Below are positions 52,845 to 64,000 of a DNA stretch of 64,000 nucleotides, in pieces. Position numbers and translations under genes: made by a program. The stretch is from Sebastes aleutianus. Its lineage: Eukaryota; Chordata; Actinopteri; Perciformes; Sebastidae. The notes below the pieces were generated by a model. It was not told where the DNA came from and did not search any database. It saw nothing but the letters and a program-made list of their open reading frames with translations. The stretch lies in the NCBI GenBank assembly GCA_916700875.1, contig CAKAKS010000067.1, positions 9,017,591 through 9,081,590 of the forward strand. Direction: 5' to 3'. Each line of letters opens with the position of its first letter. The first letter of the stretch is position 1.

Positions 52845-53222
52845 GCCATAAAAAAATAACTAATCTGTAAAAGAATAAGAAAATAAATGTGGAAATATAA
52901 AGACAAATAATAAAATATAAAAAAGTATTAACCTTAACATTTATTTGTTCCTTTATTTCTGTATGTATTTATTTCTATATTTTAAAAAATGTATATTCAT
53001 TCATTTGCATATAAATTACACTATTTTTTATTTAATATAATATTAAATATTATTAGTTGTATATATATTATATATGGTAATTTAAATGCATATTCTTTTT
53101 ACATTTCAAATTTTATATAAATAAATATATACAGAAATAAATTAACAAATAAGAAATTAAAATGCTTAGAATTATACTTTTATATTTTGTTGTCTTTATC
53201 TTTCCACATGTTTTTCACTAGA
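52845..53222. mobile_element. AT-rich palindromic MITE
   Basis: AAATGTGGAAATATAAAGAC then AAATAATAAAATATAAAAAA is mirrored by TTTATATTTTGTTGTCTTTA and TCTTTCCACATG at the right. Inner TACAGAAATAAATTAACAAA also mirrors TTATTTGTTCCTTTATTTCT. The element folds on itself over its full length. No coding capacity. Confidence 0.75.
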
Positions 53223-54284
53223 CCATGTATATTGCATTTTTGCCAACCTCTGTTGTCCTGAAATAAAGTACTTTCTAATTAGAGCACTCTCAGGCGGATG
53301 TTTCAATCTAAAAAAGTTCCAGTGTCCAATATATGAATGTACTATTGAGCATGGAGACTTTAAGGTTATCACGTTAATTGCTGGTTTTTATTTCACTTTG
53401 AACTCAATGAACTCAAAGTGAATTGGCTCCAGCTCTGCTTCCTTCTTCTCCACCCCTAACTAACCAAAGCTACCATCCCCTGCTGTCCAGCTCTACTCAG
53501 CTGTGAACGCCTTCACTCCCAAAGGGCAGCAGGTCAGTAAGCATACATGCCAAATTAGAGACTGATTTTGACACCCCAAATTGGACCAAAGCTCCCAAAT
53601 GGACCCCCTATCTTGAGCACACTCTCTCATCACACTGCACCCTCCTATTAGAAAAGTCAGTCTGTTCAACTTTGGCTCCCTTTCATGTAAAGCCAAGGGT
53701 ACATACGGCAGATTAATGTGAAAAGGTATCAATACTAAGATTGTGAGAAGCACTCCCCTTCTTGTTTTTTCATGTAGGAAGTACATCTTATCTAAAGGAA
53801 TCATAAATGTCGTCTGTATTTGTAACCTTTGGAAAGCAGCAGGCTAATGATTGTGCCCGTCAAGTGATTGCAGAGCAGAAAGGGAGGGGCAGCACGTGTG
53901 GTTGGAAAAAAAAGAAACTGCAGCAGTATTTAGAATCATTCTTCCCTTTTAGAGGTTTCTAAGGATATCAGCATTTCAGTTTATAGGAGAACAATTTAGA
54001 AAGCCTGACGTTCAAGCAGCAGTGTATGAAATGGTTGAGATAGTAACATCCCTTTATTGATTTCTTTTTGACAACATGGTTTCTTTTCTTTCTTAATCAA
54101 AAGGACTTAATATGTCTTTAAAGGCTTGTTTTCATCTACACTTTTATTACTATCTTATGAACTTAAATAAAATACAACAATCACTTCAGTATGCTAAAAT
54201 GTATGTTAAAACCAGATTAAGAGTCTACAGCCATGCTAACACATTCTCACTCCCATCTCGTCAAGTACCGCCGCTTGATCAGTG

Positions 54285-54665
54285 TCCCTCGGCATCAGAG
54301 ACTGATGCACGGGGTACCCCTCTTATGTTACTTGTCATGTCATGTCAATATATGGTTGTTACATGCATACTGTCCTTTCAAAATAAACTTCCATTTTCAC
54401 AGGCAGTTAGGTTTGGGCAACATAACCACTTAGTTAGGATTAGGAAACGGTCGTGGTTGACGTTAAATTCACTGACAATCGGGACTGACGATACTAAAGA
54501 GTCACATGACTAACGACTGACGTGACAAAATAAGTCCACGTTACTTCATACGAGCCACGAACAGCGGTCTCCTGGTTCGAAGTCTTGTGTTTGTTTGACC
54601 CACCCACCACCCCTCCCACACGCCCTTAGCGGACTCTCATGCTATTAATACGTCACTTGCACTGA
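54285..54665. repeat. Fish repeat with TTAGG(T/A)TT and GGTCGTGGTTGACGTT blocks
   Basis: TCGGCATCAGAGACTGATGC, GGGGTACCCCTCTTATGTTA, GTTAGGTTTGGGCAACATAA, AACGGTCGTGGTTGACGTTA and GTCTCCTGGTTCGAAGTC are the blocks of a repeat seen widely in percomorph fish. It contains the local palindrome GGGGTACCCC. Confidence 0.6.
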
Positions 54666-55909
54666 CCATTGAATAACGCCGGTAGGTTTACATTGGAGTA
54701 AGTGAAAGCACTGTGCGTCGCATACAGTCGCTAAAGGGTGCCTCCGTGCGCCAATGCTGAGGGGCGCTTACCAAGCGGCGGTGCATGACACTGATATCAA
54801 GCAGGTATATGTTTACCATCTTAGTTTAGCGTGTTAGCATGATAAAATTTGCTAAATTTGCCGATATTAGCTTATTGCAGGTATATTGTATCGGTGTATA
54901 CGGCGGTCGAAAGGGCCAGGAAATGCCAAACTAGATTTGAGGTAAACGGCGTCACCTTTACATAGTTCTTGGTCACAGTTGTATCTGGATCAGGTATCGG
55001 TATCAGGATTGTTAGTATGTTATGTGTTTATGTAAAAAAATTAAACTGCTGAGATATCATTATCGTAACTTCCAAATATCAATACCAGTATTGGCCTCAA
55101 AAATAGATATGCATTATAGCCCAGCTAATACTATATGTTTTTCTATGTTTAGTTTGATAATAATCAAAAGAAGAAGAAAAAAATGCGGGACACATAATAG
55201 TATAAACTTAACTAAAAGGAAGCTCCGTGCCTGAATGGTCATAGCAAAATAGCAAACTGGAACCGGTGCAACAGAGTTTTTGGCAGGAAACAAAAGTTCC
55301 TTCACAATAGCACATTTGTGGGTGACTTCAAAGAGAGCCCAGTCTGAGGCTAACCCCGACTCTCCACTATAAATACCCTGTGACTGTCGAGGTGCCATCC
55401 CAGGAGCTGTAGCTTTATAAGGCAAAGACAGCCCCACGCTGTTCTCAAGTGATCAGGCAATGCCGGCAGATAACGAAACTCACAACAAGCTTATCTCTCC
55501 ACTCAACTAGATTGAGTCATACGCGTTATCTCTGCCAGCACCCGAAGGCTTTGGTGATCGTAAGCAGCGCTGCACTCACGTGTCGGGTTCAGCTCACTTC
55601 AACTCTCTGAATGACTGACTGCACACCTGAGGGCAACAAATCTGTGCTGATGGTTTCATTTGCATTTTATACTTCATGTTGAAGATGCTCTTGATGTTGA
55701 AGTGAAAATAACAAGTGAGCAGGTAGAAGTTCAGGGTCTTGCACAGGGACATTTGTTGATGGACACTTAGTGCTGATGTGATTCAAACTGAATGACCTTT
55801 CACCATGAAAGTCACAATAAAACAGTTGTTTTGTATCATAATTCAGTCTAATTTGATTTTTAATTACGTGTGACTATTCAAATGCATTCAAGTTCATAAA
55901 GTCTCTCTA

Positions 55910-56155
55910 GGGCTGCAACTATTGATTTTCTTAATTTTCTGAATCTTTTTTTCAATGAATTGCTTAGTCTAAGAAATATTGAAAAACTGTGAAAAAGTGC
56001 ACATCACAATCTCTAAAATGTCTTGTTTAGTTCAACCAACAGTCCAAAGCCCAAAGATATTCAATCTACAATCAATCTTTTGTTTGAAAAAATGGCTGCA
56101 ACAATTAATCAATTATCAAAATAGATTATTTTCTGTCAAGCTCTAATTCTCTCTG
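55910..56155. repeat. CGATTAAT-family repeat copy
   Basis: GGGCTGCAACTATTGATTTT, AAAATGTCTTGTTTAG, CAAAGATATTCAATCTACAA, ATTAATCAATTATCAAAATA and a CAAGCTCTAATT end. Confidence 0.7.
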
Positions 56156-56334
56156 TTCAATTTATCTGAATAATTTAGTTCCAGCCATTCAGATGCAAAC
56201 ATGCTGCCTTCGGGAAAGAAATCAGGATTTTAGGATGGAATTTTTGGGCTAGTGTCACTTTAAAGTGTAATAGGTTGTTTTACATGAGTGGAATGATGGA
56301 GTATTAGTTTAAAAAAACAAAACAATCAATTCTT

Positions 56335-56625
56335 TGATGGAGATAAATTAATTTAAATTAATTTTTAATTTTGATAATTGATTAATAGTTTCAGTCATCT
56401 TTCAAGCACACATGTGAAAGTTTCTCTGGTTCCAGCTTCTTAAATGTGACCATTTGATGCTTTTCTTTATCATATATGAAAATAAACTGAATACTTTAGG
56501 GTTTTGGACTGCGGGTCGTATAAAAGAACACATTTGAAGAATAGATGCTAACTTGGGCTTAGGTTTTGGGAAGTTGTGATGACTTTTACTGGCATTTTAT
56601 AAACAAAACGATTAATCGATAAATT
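56335..56625. repeat. CGATTAAT-family copy, opposite orientation
   Basis: TGATAATTGATTAATAGTTT near the left, then TGGTTCCAGCTTCTTAAATG, AAATAAACTGAATACTTTAG and AAACGATTAATCGATAAATT at the right: the family read in reverse. Confidence 0.65.
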
Positions 56626-56711
56626 GAAGAAGTGAAAATAGGATTCAGATTGAAAAAAAAATAGGTTTAAGTTGTGAGAGAAGTGAATATTTTTACATTT
56701 ATTGTTAAAAA

Positions 56712-57338
56712 TAGAGATGTTCAGATACCATTTTTCCTGAACTGATACCTGAACTTGCAGTATCGGCCGATACCGAGTACCACTCCGATACCGGCGTGAT
56801 AAAAAAAATATATAGTTATTATTATTATTTAACAGATGTTTCCTACTGACCATGTATGCATGTGCTATGATTACTGTCTTTGTTGTACGGCCTGGCTCAG
56901 GGTAAACCCTTTGTAAAACATGAACAAATATATACAGAGAATGAAAGTTTTACTTGTTGGACTTTCCACTGTGATATATTGCCAAATGGCTGTCATTTTC
57001 CTCACTCTGACTACCGTGACTGTTTCACTCTCCACTGTTGTTGTTTGCTATCTTCATGTCACAAACTACCTGCAATCAGTTCTTCTTCGCTACTCTAAAA
57101 CAGTAGTTGCCAGTGACAGCCATGATACATCCAGGGCGACGGCACAGTGAAGGCTACTGTTTTAGAGCAGCGAAGAAGAAGAATTGATTTCCAGTTAAAC
57201 AAGTTGATTTTTTTCCTGGGTTAATAAATTATGGTATCAGATCAGTGCATAGACCGGCGTACTCGCCAGTAACGATACTGAATTTTGGGCAGTATCGGAC
57301 GCGTTTCCAATACTGGGATCGGGATCGGAACAACTCTA
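56712..57338. mobile_element. hAT-type MITE with exact GTTAAAAA target duplication
   Basis: It starts TAGAGATGTTCAGATACC and ends GATCGGAACAACTCTA. It is flanked by GTTAAAAA on both sides (56704-56711, 57339-57346). Inside, GCTACTCTAAAACAGTAG (57090) and CTACTGTTTTAGAGCAGCGA (57154) form a second hairpin. No transposase frame is present. Confidence 0.88.
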
Positions 57339-58599
57339 GTTAAAAAGGCAGTTCACATCATATGAACAAATAGCTACAGAGATCAAAACAGTATTTATTT
57401 ATTTCCACTGGGACCCACCGGCCTGATCAGACAGTGTGTGCAGTGTGGGAAAGTTGTGGGTGTAATGTAATAACTCAATATTTGGCTCAGACCTTTTTAT
57501 TCCAAAGAAATGCATTTACTCCAACCTTTGCATGTCTTATCACTAAATCGTGATAATGCCAGAGATTTGCAGACTATTTCTGTTAACCTTTAACCTTTTT
57601 TCTGACTCACCCACACGGGCCCTTTCATTGGTCAAACACAGCACAATGAGTCATCGCAGTAAAGAGCGTCAGGTTAAATAATGTCTTCTCCTCCAGCGCT
57701 ATTGATCATGAACTGATCTGACAGTAGTATTGATTTAAAATCCTAAGATGAATAGGCAGAGGTAGGCTTTATCACAGGCAACACTACATCAAAACAAGAG
57801 TAGGAAATCTCCCCTGTAGAGAGATATCTGCTGCAGAATGAGCTACAAATGTGAACATAAATGAATGAATGAATGACCTAGAGGCCTATTTAATCTTGTT
57901 ATGTCATCCTGACAATAGACAGTAGGGTATTAAATAGCAATAAAAAAGGGAACTACTAAGGATAATACGTTCCCTGGGTCATTGGGGTCACAAGATGTTC
58001 TCTACAGTAGGTCACCAGAACTAATCATAAACTCCTAAACATCGTCTTCAGACGTTATACCTGATGAAAGAGACAGTTTTTGTACATTACGCTGCATTCC
58101 AGCCGGAGTCAGAGTTTGGAAATTCCCCGCTGCTTGCCCATAATTACAACCTTCCTGTATTCAAGTGGCCCGGCTTGGAAAAACCAAGCAAGAATCATGG
58201 TCACCCACAAAATTGAAATACACTTTCCCCATATTACAGCTGGTATCACGTAATTTACAGTATATACTGTATGACAGTGTTTGCTCGCTGTAATCTGTGA
58301 GCCCAACTTTCCATTTTGTATTTACAGCCGTTTCTTTTTCTCTCCGTGCTCGTCTCACTGGCTCGGTTGGAAAACGTGATGACGACACATACTTCCATGC
58401 ACCAATCAGGATTCAGCTACATTTAAATCAGAATCTGACGACAGTTGGTGGGTTGTTTTGTTACTGTTAATCAAATTTGATCAAACTTCAAAATCCTGAA
58501 GATTAACTGAGATTTCAGGGTTAAACTTTTAAGAAATAATACCGTGAGATGTTTATTTTTTTTTTACTTTGGTGTTGCTTTTTTAGTCAGGAATATCTA

Positions 58600-58868
58600 A
58601 AACAACTATCAATCGATATTGTTATTACAACGATGTATCAAACGACAATGACTAATGTGTAAGTGTTCACTTGTAGTGATGAATCTACAGACAATTCACC
58701 CAAATTCAAGCTTCTTAAATGTGAATATTTTCTGGTTTCTTTACTCGTCTTTGACAGTAAACTGAATATCTTTGAGTTGTGGACAAAACTAGACATTTGA
58801 GGACATCATCTTGGGCTTTGGGAAACACTGATCGACATTTTTCACCATTTTCTGACATTTCCTAAACA
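58600..58868. repeat. CGATTAAT-family copy, opposite orientation
   Basis: AAATTCAAGCTTCTTAAATG, TTGACAGTAAACTGAATATC, TTTGGGAAACACTGATCGAC and CATTTTCTGACATTTCCTAA are the family blocks in reverse. Confidence 0.65.
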
Positions 58869-58869
58869 G

Positions 58870-59050
58870 CAAACAGACACAGTTAGCGACTAGCTGGTGA
58901 ACATAGTGGAGCATTTAGCAGCTAAAGAGCCAGATAATTCCCTCAGGAGCTGGCAGAAACCAAAAGCAAAGCACTAAGACAGCTAATATAGGACTTCAAT
59001 TTGCCAGGTGGACACAAACAGACTCTAAATTAAATGATGCTGTAACTGCT
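58870..59050. repeat. Dispersed repeat related to 1440-1700
   Basis: GCTGGTGAACATAGTGGAGC, GAGCCAGATAATTCCCTCAG and GGTGGACACAAACAGACTCT; same order as the relic at 1440-1700. Confidence 0.65.
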
Positions 59051-60279
59051 GGATGTGTAAATATTACTGTAAAAGCAACTGTTTTCTAACAAGTTTAAAA
59101 AGGTCATCACATGTCAATGTTCACAACTCCCAAGAGGCCACACAAATCTGTTATTTATTGCGGGTTTAAGATTTGTTTTCAGAAACTTTTAGGAGTTGTC
59201 CACTTGTCAAGTTGCATTATTGGACAAATCATACATTTCTGACATCGTTATATCTCTAGAACGCAGCATATGAGTTTCGGTTTCTGGCTTTGTGAGACAG
59301 TTTTTACTATATCGAAGTACAATTTCAAGGAGCAACCAAACACTCTACTTTATAATTAGTCTTTAATCCTTAGCTTCCACATCTAAATACAGACAATTTC
59401 AAATGATATAAGCTCCGTATAAATAACACTACTTCCCCTGCTTATATGCGTGACATACATACAGCTAGCACATTTTGCAAACTAAGGTCTCTAAAGTCAG
59501 TCACGGTGACAGCAAAAGTATCAGCTCAGCAAATGCTTCCACTCATGAACTTTTCACAGAGAAACGTGTGGCACTGTACACGCTACCAGCAGCCAATGAA
59601 CATGACAAGTCCCACGGACTTTACCCGGCCTTATCTCCCTGCTCCCGTACATTCACCTTCATCATTCAACCTCATAAACCTGTTAAAACTACTGAACTGT
59701 AAGAGCCGCCATGTGGTCTTATAAAAAGAAATAGTCCATCTTAAAAATATATAATAAGATTTTAGTAGAGCCATATGGACCTTGGGACTTCACAGAATTA
59801 TAAAACAAATAACCACGCAGTAAAGTTTAAGCACCTCTTTTAGTCCGTATGAAAGAGAGTATTAAAACAAAGAGCTCTTCCTTTATTCATTCATGCTCAT
59901 TTCTATTTCGGGGGGAATTTAAGCGGAAACACATGCTGTGATGACTTCCCATTTCCGAACTGTCTGCCTGTGCCCAGCAAACTTTTGATCAAGTGTGTGT
60001 ATGAGTGTGTGTGAGTGATTGTTCAGCAAAAAAATAAGGAAATTAGTTATGAAACCACTTAAGAAAAATGCTGATTATAGACCTAACACACACGTCACCC
60101 AGACAGAAACACAATCAGCATGTTGGGAAAGTCCGCAGAGCAAATGTCACAGAGAAATTTGAATAGTTGAGGGTTTTTTTTAGGGTCATTTTAACACCAA
60201 AAATAGCAAAGGAAGTAGTGTTTTTGTGAAGTATTTTCACTTTCAAACAGCTGCTACACCAACCTTTAGTAGTTTAAAA

Positions 60280-60911
60280 CAGTGATTCTCAAAGTGGGCA
60301 CTCTGTCAGGGGGTCAGTGAAATAATTTGCTATAAATTATCAAATTGAGCTGTATCATTAAAAAGTGCATATCTACAGATAGGGACCATTTGCACCAATA
60401 AAACAAAGCATACTGTGTCCATTACTCCCACCCACGTTAGCTTAGGGCCAATAGAAACTCTGATAAGATTATGACATACAGCAATAAGTTAATTATATAT
60501 AACTTACTGAAAGTCAGCTTTAGACTGGTGAGTTTAAAGATCTGGATTTATTAGTACTATGCCAGTCTTGCTACTGTTCATTTTATGAAGCTCTTAAGAT
60601 CAATTACATGAAATGCCGGCTATACATGCTGTCAAATTGAGTCCAAATGCAATTAGAACAGTTACCCTCTGTTTAAAGGCATACAAGTGGTATTAACGTG
60701 ACTCAAATTGAAGTGTGTTTCTGTTTATCACTATGAAACTGGTCTGAAGTATTTAGGTTGAAAAGTTTTAGAATAAAATGAGTTTCAATGGCATCTAAGA
60801 GCATAATGGTAGTAATGCATTACAATCAGTGGTACGACTAAGAGGGGGTCCTTGGAAAAATGTTCCCCCCTGTAAGGGGATCCCTGACCCCAAAAAGTTT
60901 GAGAACCCCTG
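60280..60911. mobile_element. hAT-type MITE with CAGTG(A/G)TTCTCAAA ends
   Basis: The left end CAGTGATTCTCAAAGTGGG and right end AGTTTGAGAACCCCTG are inverted copies in the style of hAT/Charlie termini. Flanks GTTTAAAA (60272-60279) and ATTTAAAA (60912-60919) differ by one base and look like an old 8-bp target duplication. The inner 60501-60815 reappears inverted at 61804-62118. Confidence 0.82.
60501..60815 (+). repeat. Arm 1 of a 315-bp inverted duplication around the 5' exons
   Basis: From AACTTACTGAAAGTCAGCTT to GAGCATAATGGTAGTAA. The reverse complement, with few changes, lies at 61804-62118. The arms are 988 bp apart and enclose both candidate 5' exons and the GC box. Confidence 0.88.
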
Positions 60912-61106
60912 ATTTAAAAAAATTAAGTAATGCAACATATGTGATCCCTCTAGTGACCCTTAACCCTTAAAATGACACTTTGACCTTCTGTTTGACCCTG
61001 TAGCCCTAATTAGAGCAGCAAAAACTGATGTCTCTTTTAATATACCCAGTCAGACATGTGTGTTTATCTATTATATGTGTGTCAAACTGAATAAAGTTGT
61101 ACTCAC

Positions 61107-61155
61107 CATTTCACATTCCAGCAGGAGAGCAGCAGCAGCAGCAGGTCACAGTGTG
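61107..61155 (-). other. epb41l3: Candidate alternative non-coding exon with strong donor
   Basis: The minus strand reads GAAATG|GTGAGT, with the donor at 61105-61106, preceded by a short CTG run (61125-61142). I see no convincing upstream acceptor, so this may be an alternative first exon rather than an internal one. If joined to 37260, its final ATG opens a five-codon upstream frame whose TGA overlaps the main ATG. Confidence 0.3.
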
Positions 61156-61375
61156 TTTGTTGGTGTTTGAAACAGAAAGACAAATGGAAAATGAAACAAA
61201 AACTTTACTGACTGGATATAAACGTGGAAATGTAACTTGAAACAATGTTAATAACCTGCTAATTGTCTGCTAATGCTGCCCAAATCATGCAAAACTCAGT
61301 TAACTCAGTGAACAGTGTTGATACTTGTGAAGTTGAGAAGTAAAGCAGCTCAAACAAGTGAAATAAACACTTTAC

Positions 61376-61530
61376 CTGAGTCTTATGACAGGAAACAAAC
61401 TCCCCAAACTCCAGCTGACAGCAGTGTGTGTTACTGGAGAGCAGGAATCCCGACGTAGGGCTCGTCCGGGTGGAAAGGACTAGACACCTGTAAGAGCCTG
61501 CTTTGGTAAAACCTTCCCAGAGACGGGACC
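61376..61530 (-). other. epb41l3: Candidate non-coding exon 1 (5' UTR)
   Basis: Just downstream of the GC box the minus strand reaches a good splice donor, ACTCAG|GTAAAG, ending at 61376. The start at about 61530 is a guess. No conserved peptide is visible; the small open frame here does not resemble any 4.1 protein, so I treat it as untranslated leader. It would splice to 37260, or first to the candidate exon ending at 61107. Confidence 0.4.
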
Positions 61531-61650
61531 GAGCTAACCCCGCCCCTCCCGCCTCCAAAAACCGGCCCCCGTAGTACAGCTAACCAGGCACGCCCACGGT
61601 GAGAGACGTCAGCAGCCTGGTTCCAGCAGGTCCCCGCAGGTCCTAGCGCC
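61480..61650 (-). promoter_or_regulatory. Putative GC-box core promoter of epb41l3
   Basis: A locally GC- and CpG-richer patch lies upstream (higher coordinates) of the candidate first exon. On the minus strand 61538-61553 reads GGCGGGAGGGGCGGGG, an Sp1-type GC box. I see no TATA box close by, as is common for broadly expressed genes. Position and composition are the only evidence, and the transcription start is not defined. Confidence 0.35.
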
Positions 61651-61750
61651 GCCTACTGGAGGCTGCAGGAACAGGTGTGTTTGATAATCATCTCTGGGTC
61701 ACATGACCACTAGATGGCCTCGTTAGGCTGAGCTGCTGTTTTGATGCTTC

Positions 61751-62118
61751 ATATACACTCAGTTGCCATTTTATCAGGTACACCTAGCTCAAAATAAAGT
61801 TTCTTACTACCATTATGCTCTTAGATGCCATTGGAACTAATTTTATTCTAAAACTTTTCAACCTAAATACTTCAGACCAGTTTCATAGTGATAAACAGAA
61901 ACACATTTCAATTTGAATCGTGTTAATACCACTTATATGGCTTTAAACAGAGGGTAACTGTTCTAATTGCATTTGGACTCAACTTGACAGCACGTATAGC
62001 TGGCATTTCATGTAATTGATCTTAAAAGCTTCATAAAATGAAAAGTAGTAAGACTGGCATAGTACTAATAAATCCAGATCTTTAAACTTACCGGTCTAAA
62101 GCTGACTTTCAGTAAGTT
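61751..62118 (-). repeat. Arm 2 of the inverted duplication, joined to a TATACACT MITE end
   Basis: 61804-62118 is the reverse complement of 60501-60815. Just left of it, 61751-61800 carries TATACACTCAGTTGCCATTT then ATCAGGTACACCTAGCTCAA, the end of the MITE family found whole at 43272-43698. This arm therefore lacks the hAT ends that arm 1 has. Confidence 0.85.
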
Positions 62119-62159
62119 CTTCAACTTCAGCTGCGTTCAGATGCTTAATGATAAAGTCT

Positions 62160-62410
62160 GCAAACAATAGCGTACACTTAAACGGATATTGATTTTTTTA
62201 GGTGAGCCTTTTTTTTAGGTGTCTAAAATACGTTTTCTGCCATCCTTGTCCACAGCAGTACATTGCTTTACTCTGGTGTCGGTACTCCTGTCTGTTTCTC
62301 CAAACTGGGGGCATGCCGACCATCATCTACTGTAAATAATACACCTACAATGGATAAGTACCTCATAAAACCCCAGTTCAAAACACCCGAACTATCCCTT
62401 TAAAGTAGCA
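62160..62410. repeat. Dispersed repeat ending AACTATCCCTTTAAA
   Basis: It contains CTAAAATACGTTTTCTGCCA, TGTCCACAGCAGTAC, TCTCCAAACTGGGGGCATGC and CCCAGTTCAAAACACCCGAA. Related relics are in the intron between exons 10 and 11. Confidence 0.6.
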
Positions 62411-62610
62411 AAAGTAAAAGTACTCCTTATGCAGCAGAATGCTCCTGTCAGTGTTATATGTTTACAGTAGCCTATATTATTGGATTATGTTTACTGATGT
62501 ATTAAGCAACATTTTAATTGCATAGCTGGTGAAGGTGGAGCTAATTTGAATTAGTATATACTTGATTTTTATACTATTGGGTAGTTTACATCTGTAACAA
62601 AGATGATCAT

Positions 62611-62790
62611 ATACACTCAGTTGCCATTTTATCAGGTACACCTAGCTCAAAATAAAGCAGTGTAATACAACAGTCCTGTGATGAATCCTACCTTCATGAA
62701 GGTTATAGTGTTCAGTTTTTGTTGAAACTGTTTTAGTGAGGTGTTGTTTCAACTTTATGGTCATTTTGGAGGCGGCTTCAAGGGATTTAT
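62611..62790. repeat. Half copy of the TATACACT MITE family
   Basis: TATACACTCAGTTGCCATTT, CCTACCTTCATGAAGGTTAT, GTTTTAGTGAGGTG and TTATGGTCATTTTGGAGGC match the left and middle of 43272-43698. The right terminus is missing. Confidence 0.75.
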
Positions 62791-62794
62791 TGAT

Positions 62795-64000
62795 CTAATA
62801 CAACATTGGACTGTTGTTGTTGTTGTGAGAAAAAAATGAAAAAAGGGACAAGAGCTTAAAATGAAGGATAAAGAATAAAAAAGGAGGAAAAATATAAGTA
62901 AAAATGCCACCCAAGAGCATTGTAGCTATGGGTATTTTCTTCTTTCTTCCTCTGGTTAATATTGTCTCCCCCTTTCGCTCTCTCCCCTCTATGTCTTTTA
63001 CACATCCACCCACACAAATACACACCAACCTATCGTACATATACACATAGTGTATACTATGTGTATATGTATCATATATCTTCATGTTGGTCACTGTATT
63101 GCACTACTGTATAAACACGTCAATAAATAAATAAATAATACAAATACATTTAAAGCCCCTACTAAGTGTATTTTGTATGTACCTTACAGTAACCTGCAAA
63201 TTAACTAGTGACTATACCTGTCAAATAAATGTAGTGGAGTAAAAAGTACAATATCTCCTCTGAAATGTATTAGGTAGAAGTATAAATTAAAATAGTATAA
63301 CATTTAAGTAATCCAGAAAAGTAGCTACACTACTTGAATACATGTACTCAGTTAATTTCCATCACTGAAAGCTATGAGCAACATATTTGCATAACAATGA
63401 GCACAAATGCAGGAGAAGCTCATACAAACAGGTGACAAATTAAAGGTTCTCTATAAGGAATTCAGAGCATTTCTATTGTCTCCACATGGTGACGGCTAAG
63501 CCAGCAGCTAACGGTGCTAACAGCGCTAACAGTGAAAACAATGGCAACAGTGCTGACAGAGCTAACAGTGTTTACCTGAGGGGGAACCGGAGGGTGGGTG
63601 CTATGTTTCCACAACAACACCGGGGGTCGGGACGGCGTTATCAGCGGTGTTAGCTAGCCAGTGGGGCACAACAGAGAGACTCACATGCACCAAAGTGTGC
63701 GTCATCAGTGGTTATAAGCCTCATAGACGTGGGTCAGTGGGGGCCTGCTACACCCACTAGTAGGTTTTATCATCAATTCACATGGGCGATCAGCGAAAGA
63801 AGGAATAAAAGAAGAAAACAGCGATCTCTAGCGACTGTAGTAAACATGATAGACATAAAGCGGATTCAGGCGCTGTAGTATAGACAGCGTGAAAATCCAT
63901 ATGGGGTAGTGGTCGAGGGCAATGGATGGGACACAAAACATTTTGAAACATTGTTATTTTAAGCCAAAACACTATGTTTTTCCCTAAACATAATGAAGTG
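62795..64000. other. Upstream flank without recognised gene
   Basis: AT-rich DNA with an (AAAT)n tract near 63121-63138 and a palindromic TATACACATAGTGTATACTATGTGTATA-like stretch at 63042-63069. 63425-63985 carries GCTAACGGTGCTAACAGCGC-type sequence of a familiar fish repeat. No promoter or exon of a neighbouring gene was identified. Confidence 0.45.

Larger units (their letters stand above)
37261..61106. other. Intron 1 of epb41l3 (about 24 kb), repeat-filled
   Basis: The intron lies between the candidate 5' UTR exon and the ATG exon. I found no second gene on either strand: short open frames are scattered, without family similarity or splice context. Recognised contents are listed as repeats. 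Stretches 38270-42540, 46265-48030, 49000-50620, 51860-52840, 53230-54280 and 57350-58590 show nothing I can name. Confidence 0.5.

Noticed and set aside
53395..53423. Small palindrome CACTTTGAACTCAATGAACT...
   Set aside because: A single short imperfect hairpin in AT-rich intron; no gene or terminator context in a vertebrate gene.
61259..61558. 99-codon minus-strand frame starting MEAGGAGLARSR
   Set aside because: It overlaps the putative promoter and 5' UTR, crosses a strong donor at 61375, and has no 4.1 N-terminal similarity.
1..64000. CRISPR arrays, operons, tRNA or rRNA genes
   Set aside because: None seen; repeats are dispersed transposon relics and microsatellites, without regular spacers or cloverleaf sequences that I could recognise.

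Overview
The window is vertebrate nuclear DNA, most probably from a percomorph teleost fish. The evidence is AT-rich introns packed with short non-autonomous DNA transposons (MITEs) of types familiar from ray-finned fish, microsatellites, canonical GT-AG splicing, and one gene whose exon sizes and peptides match a vertebrate gene I recognise. There is no bacterial or viral gene organisation.

One gene can be supported. It is a fish orthologue of EPB41L3 (band 4.1-like protein 3, 4.1B/DAL-1), on the minus strand and running from about 61.5 kb down past the left edge. A putative GC-box promoter and non-coding first exon(s) lie at 61.1-61.6 kb. The start codon is at 37249, after an intron of about 24 kb. 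Exons 2-10 (32705-14889) encode the F1, F2 and F3 lobes of the FERM domain and the FERM-adjacent region. Exon 11 (13235-13440) is the U2 linker. Exon 12 (12183-12767) is a conserved 195-codon exon with a long hydrophobic segment. Exons 13-16 include the spectrin/actin-binding region. Exons 17 and 19 are very long acidic exons that I do not recall in mammalian 4.1B. Exons 20-21 begin the C-terminal domain, and the last coding exon(s) lie beyond position 1. With every proposed exon included, the window encodes about 1473 residues in one open frame, with phases matching at every junction. Whether the gene is the a or b paralogue cannot be decided here.

Region by region: 1-7.4 kb holds the 3' half of the gene (C-terminal domain, long acidic exons, linker exons). 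7.4-15.1 kb holds cassette exons and the hydrophobic exon, with intronic MITEs. 14.9-23.3 kb is the FERM core. 23.3-37.1 kb holds two large introns and exon 2. 37.3-61.1 kb is intron 1, filled with transposon relics. 61.1-61.6 kb is the candidate promoter and 5' UTR, flanked by a 315-bp inverted duplication. 61.6-64 kb is upstream DNA with repeats.

The most interesting points are a sequence in exon 17 that fits the published signature for PKA RII-binding (AKAP) helices, a KRVQF PP1-docking motif in exon 19, the symmetrical phase-0 cassette layout of the whole 3' half, the hydrophobic exon 12, a possible overlapping upstream ORF, and the large inverted repeat around the promoter.
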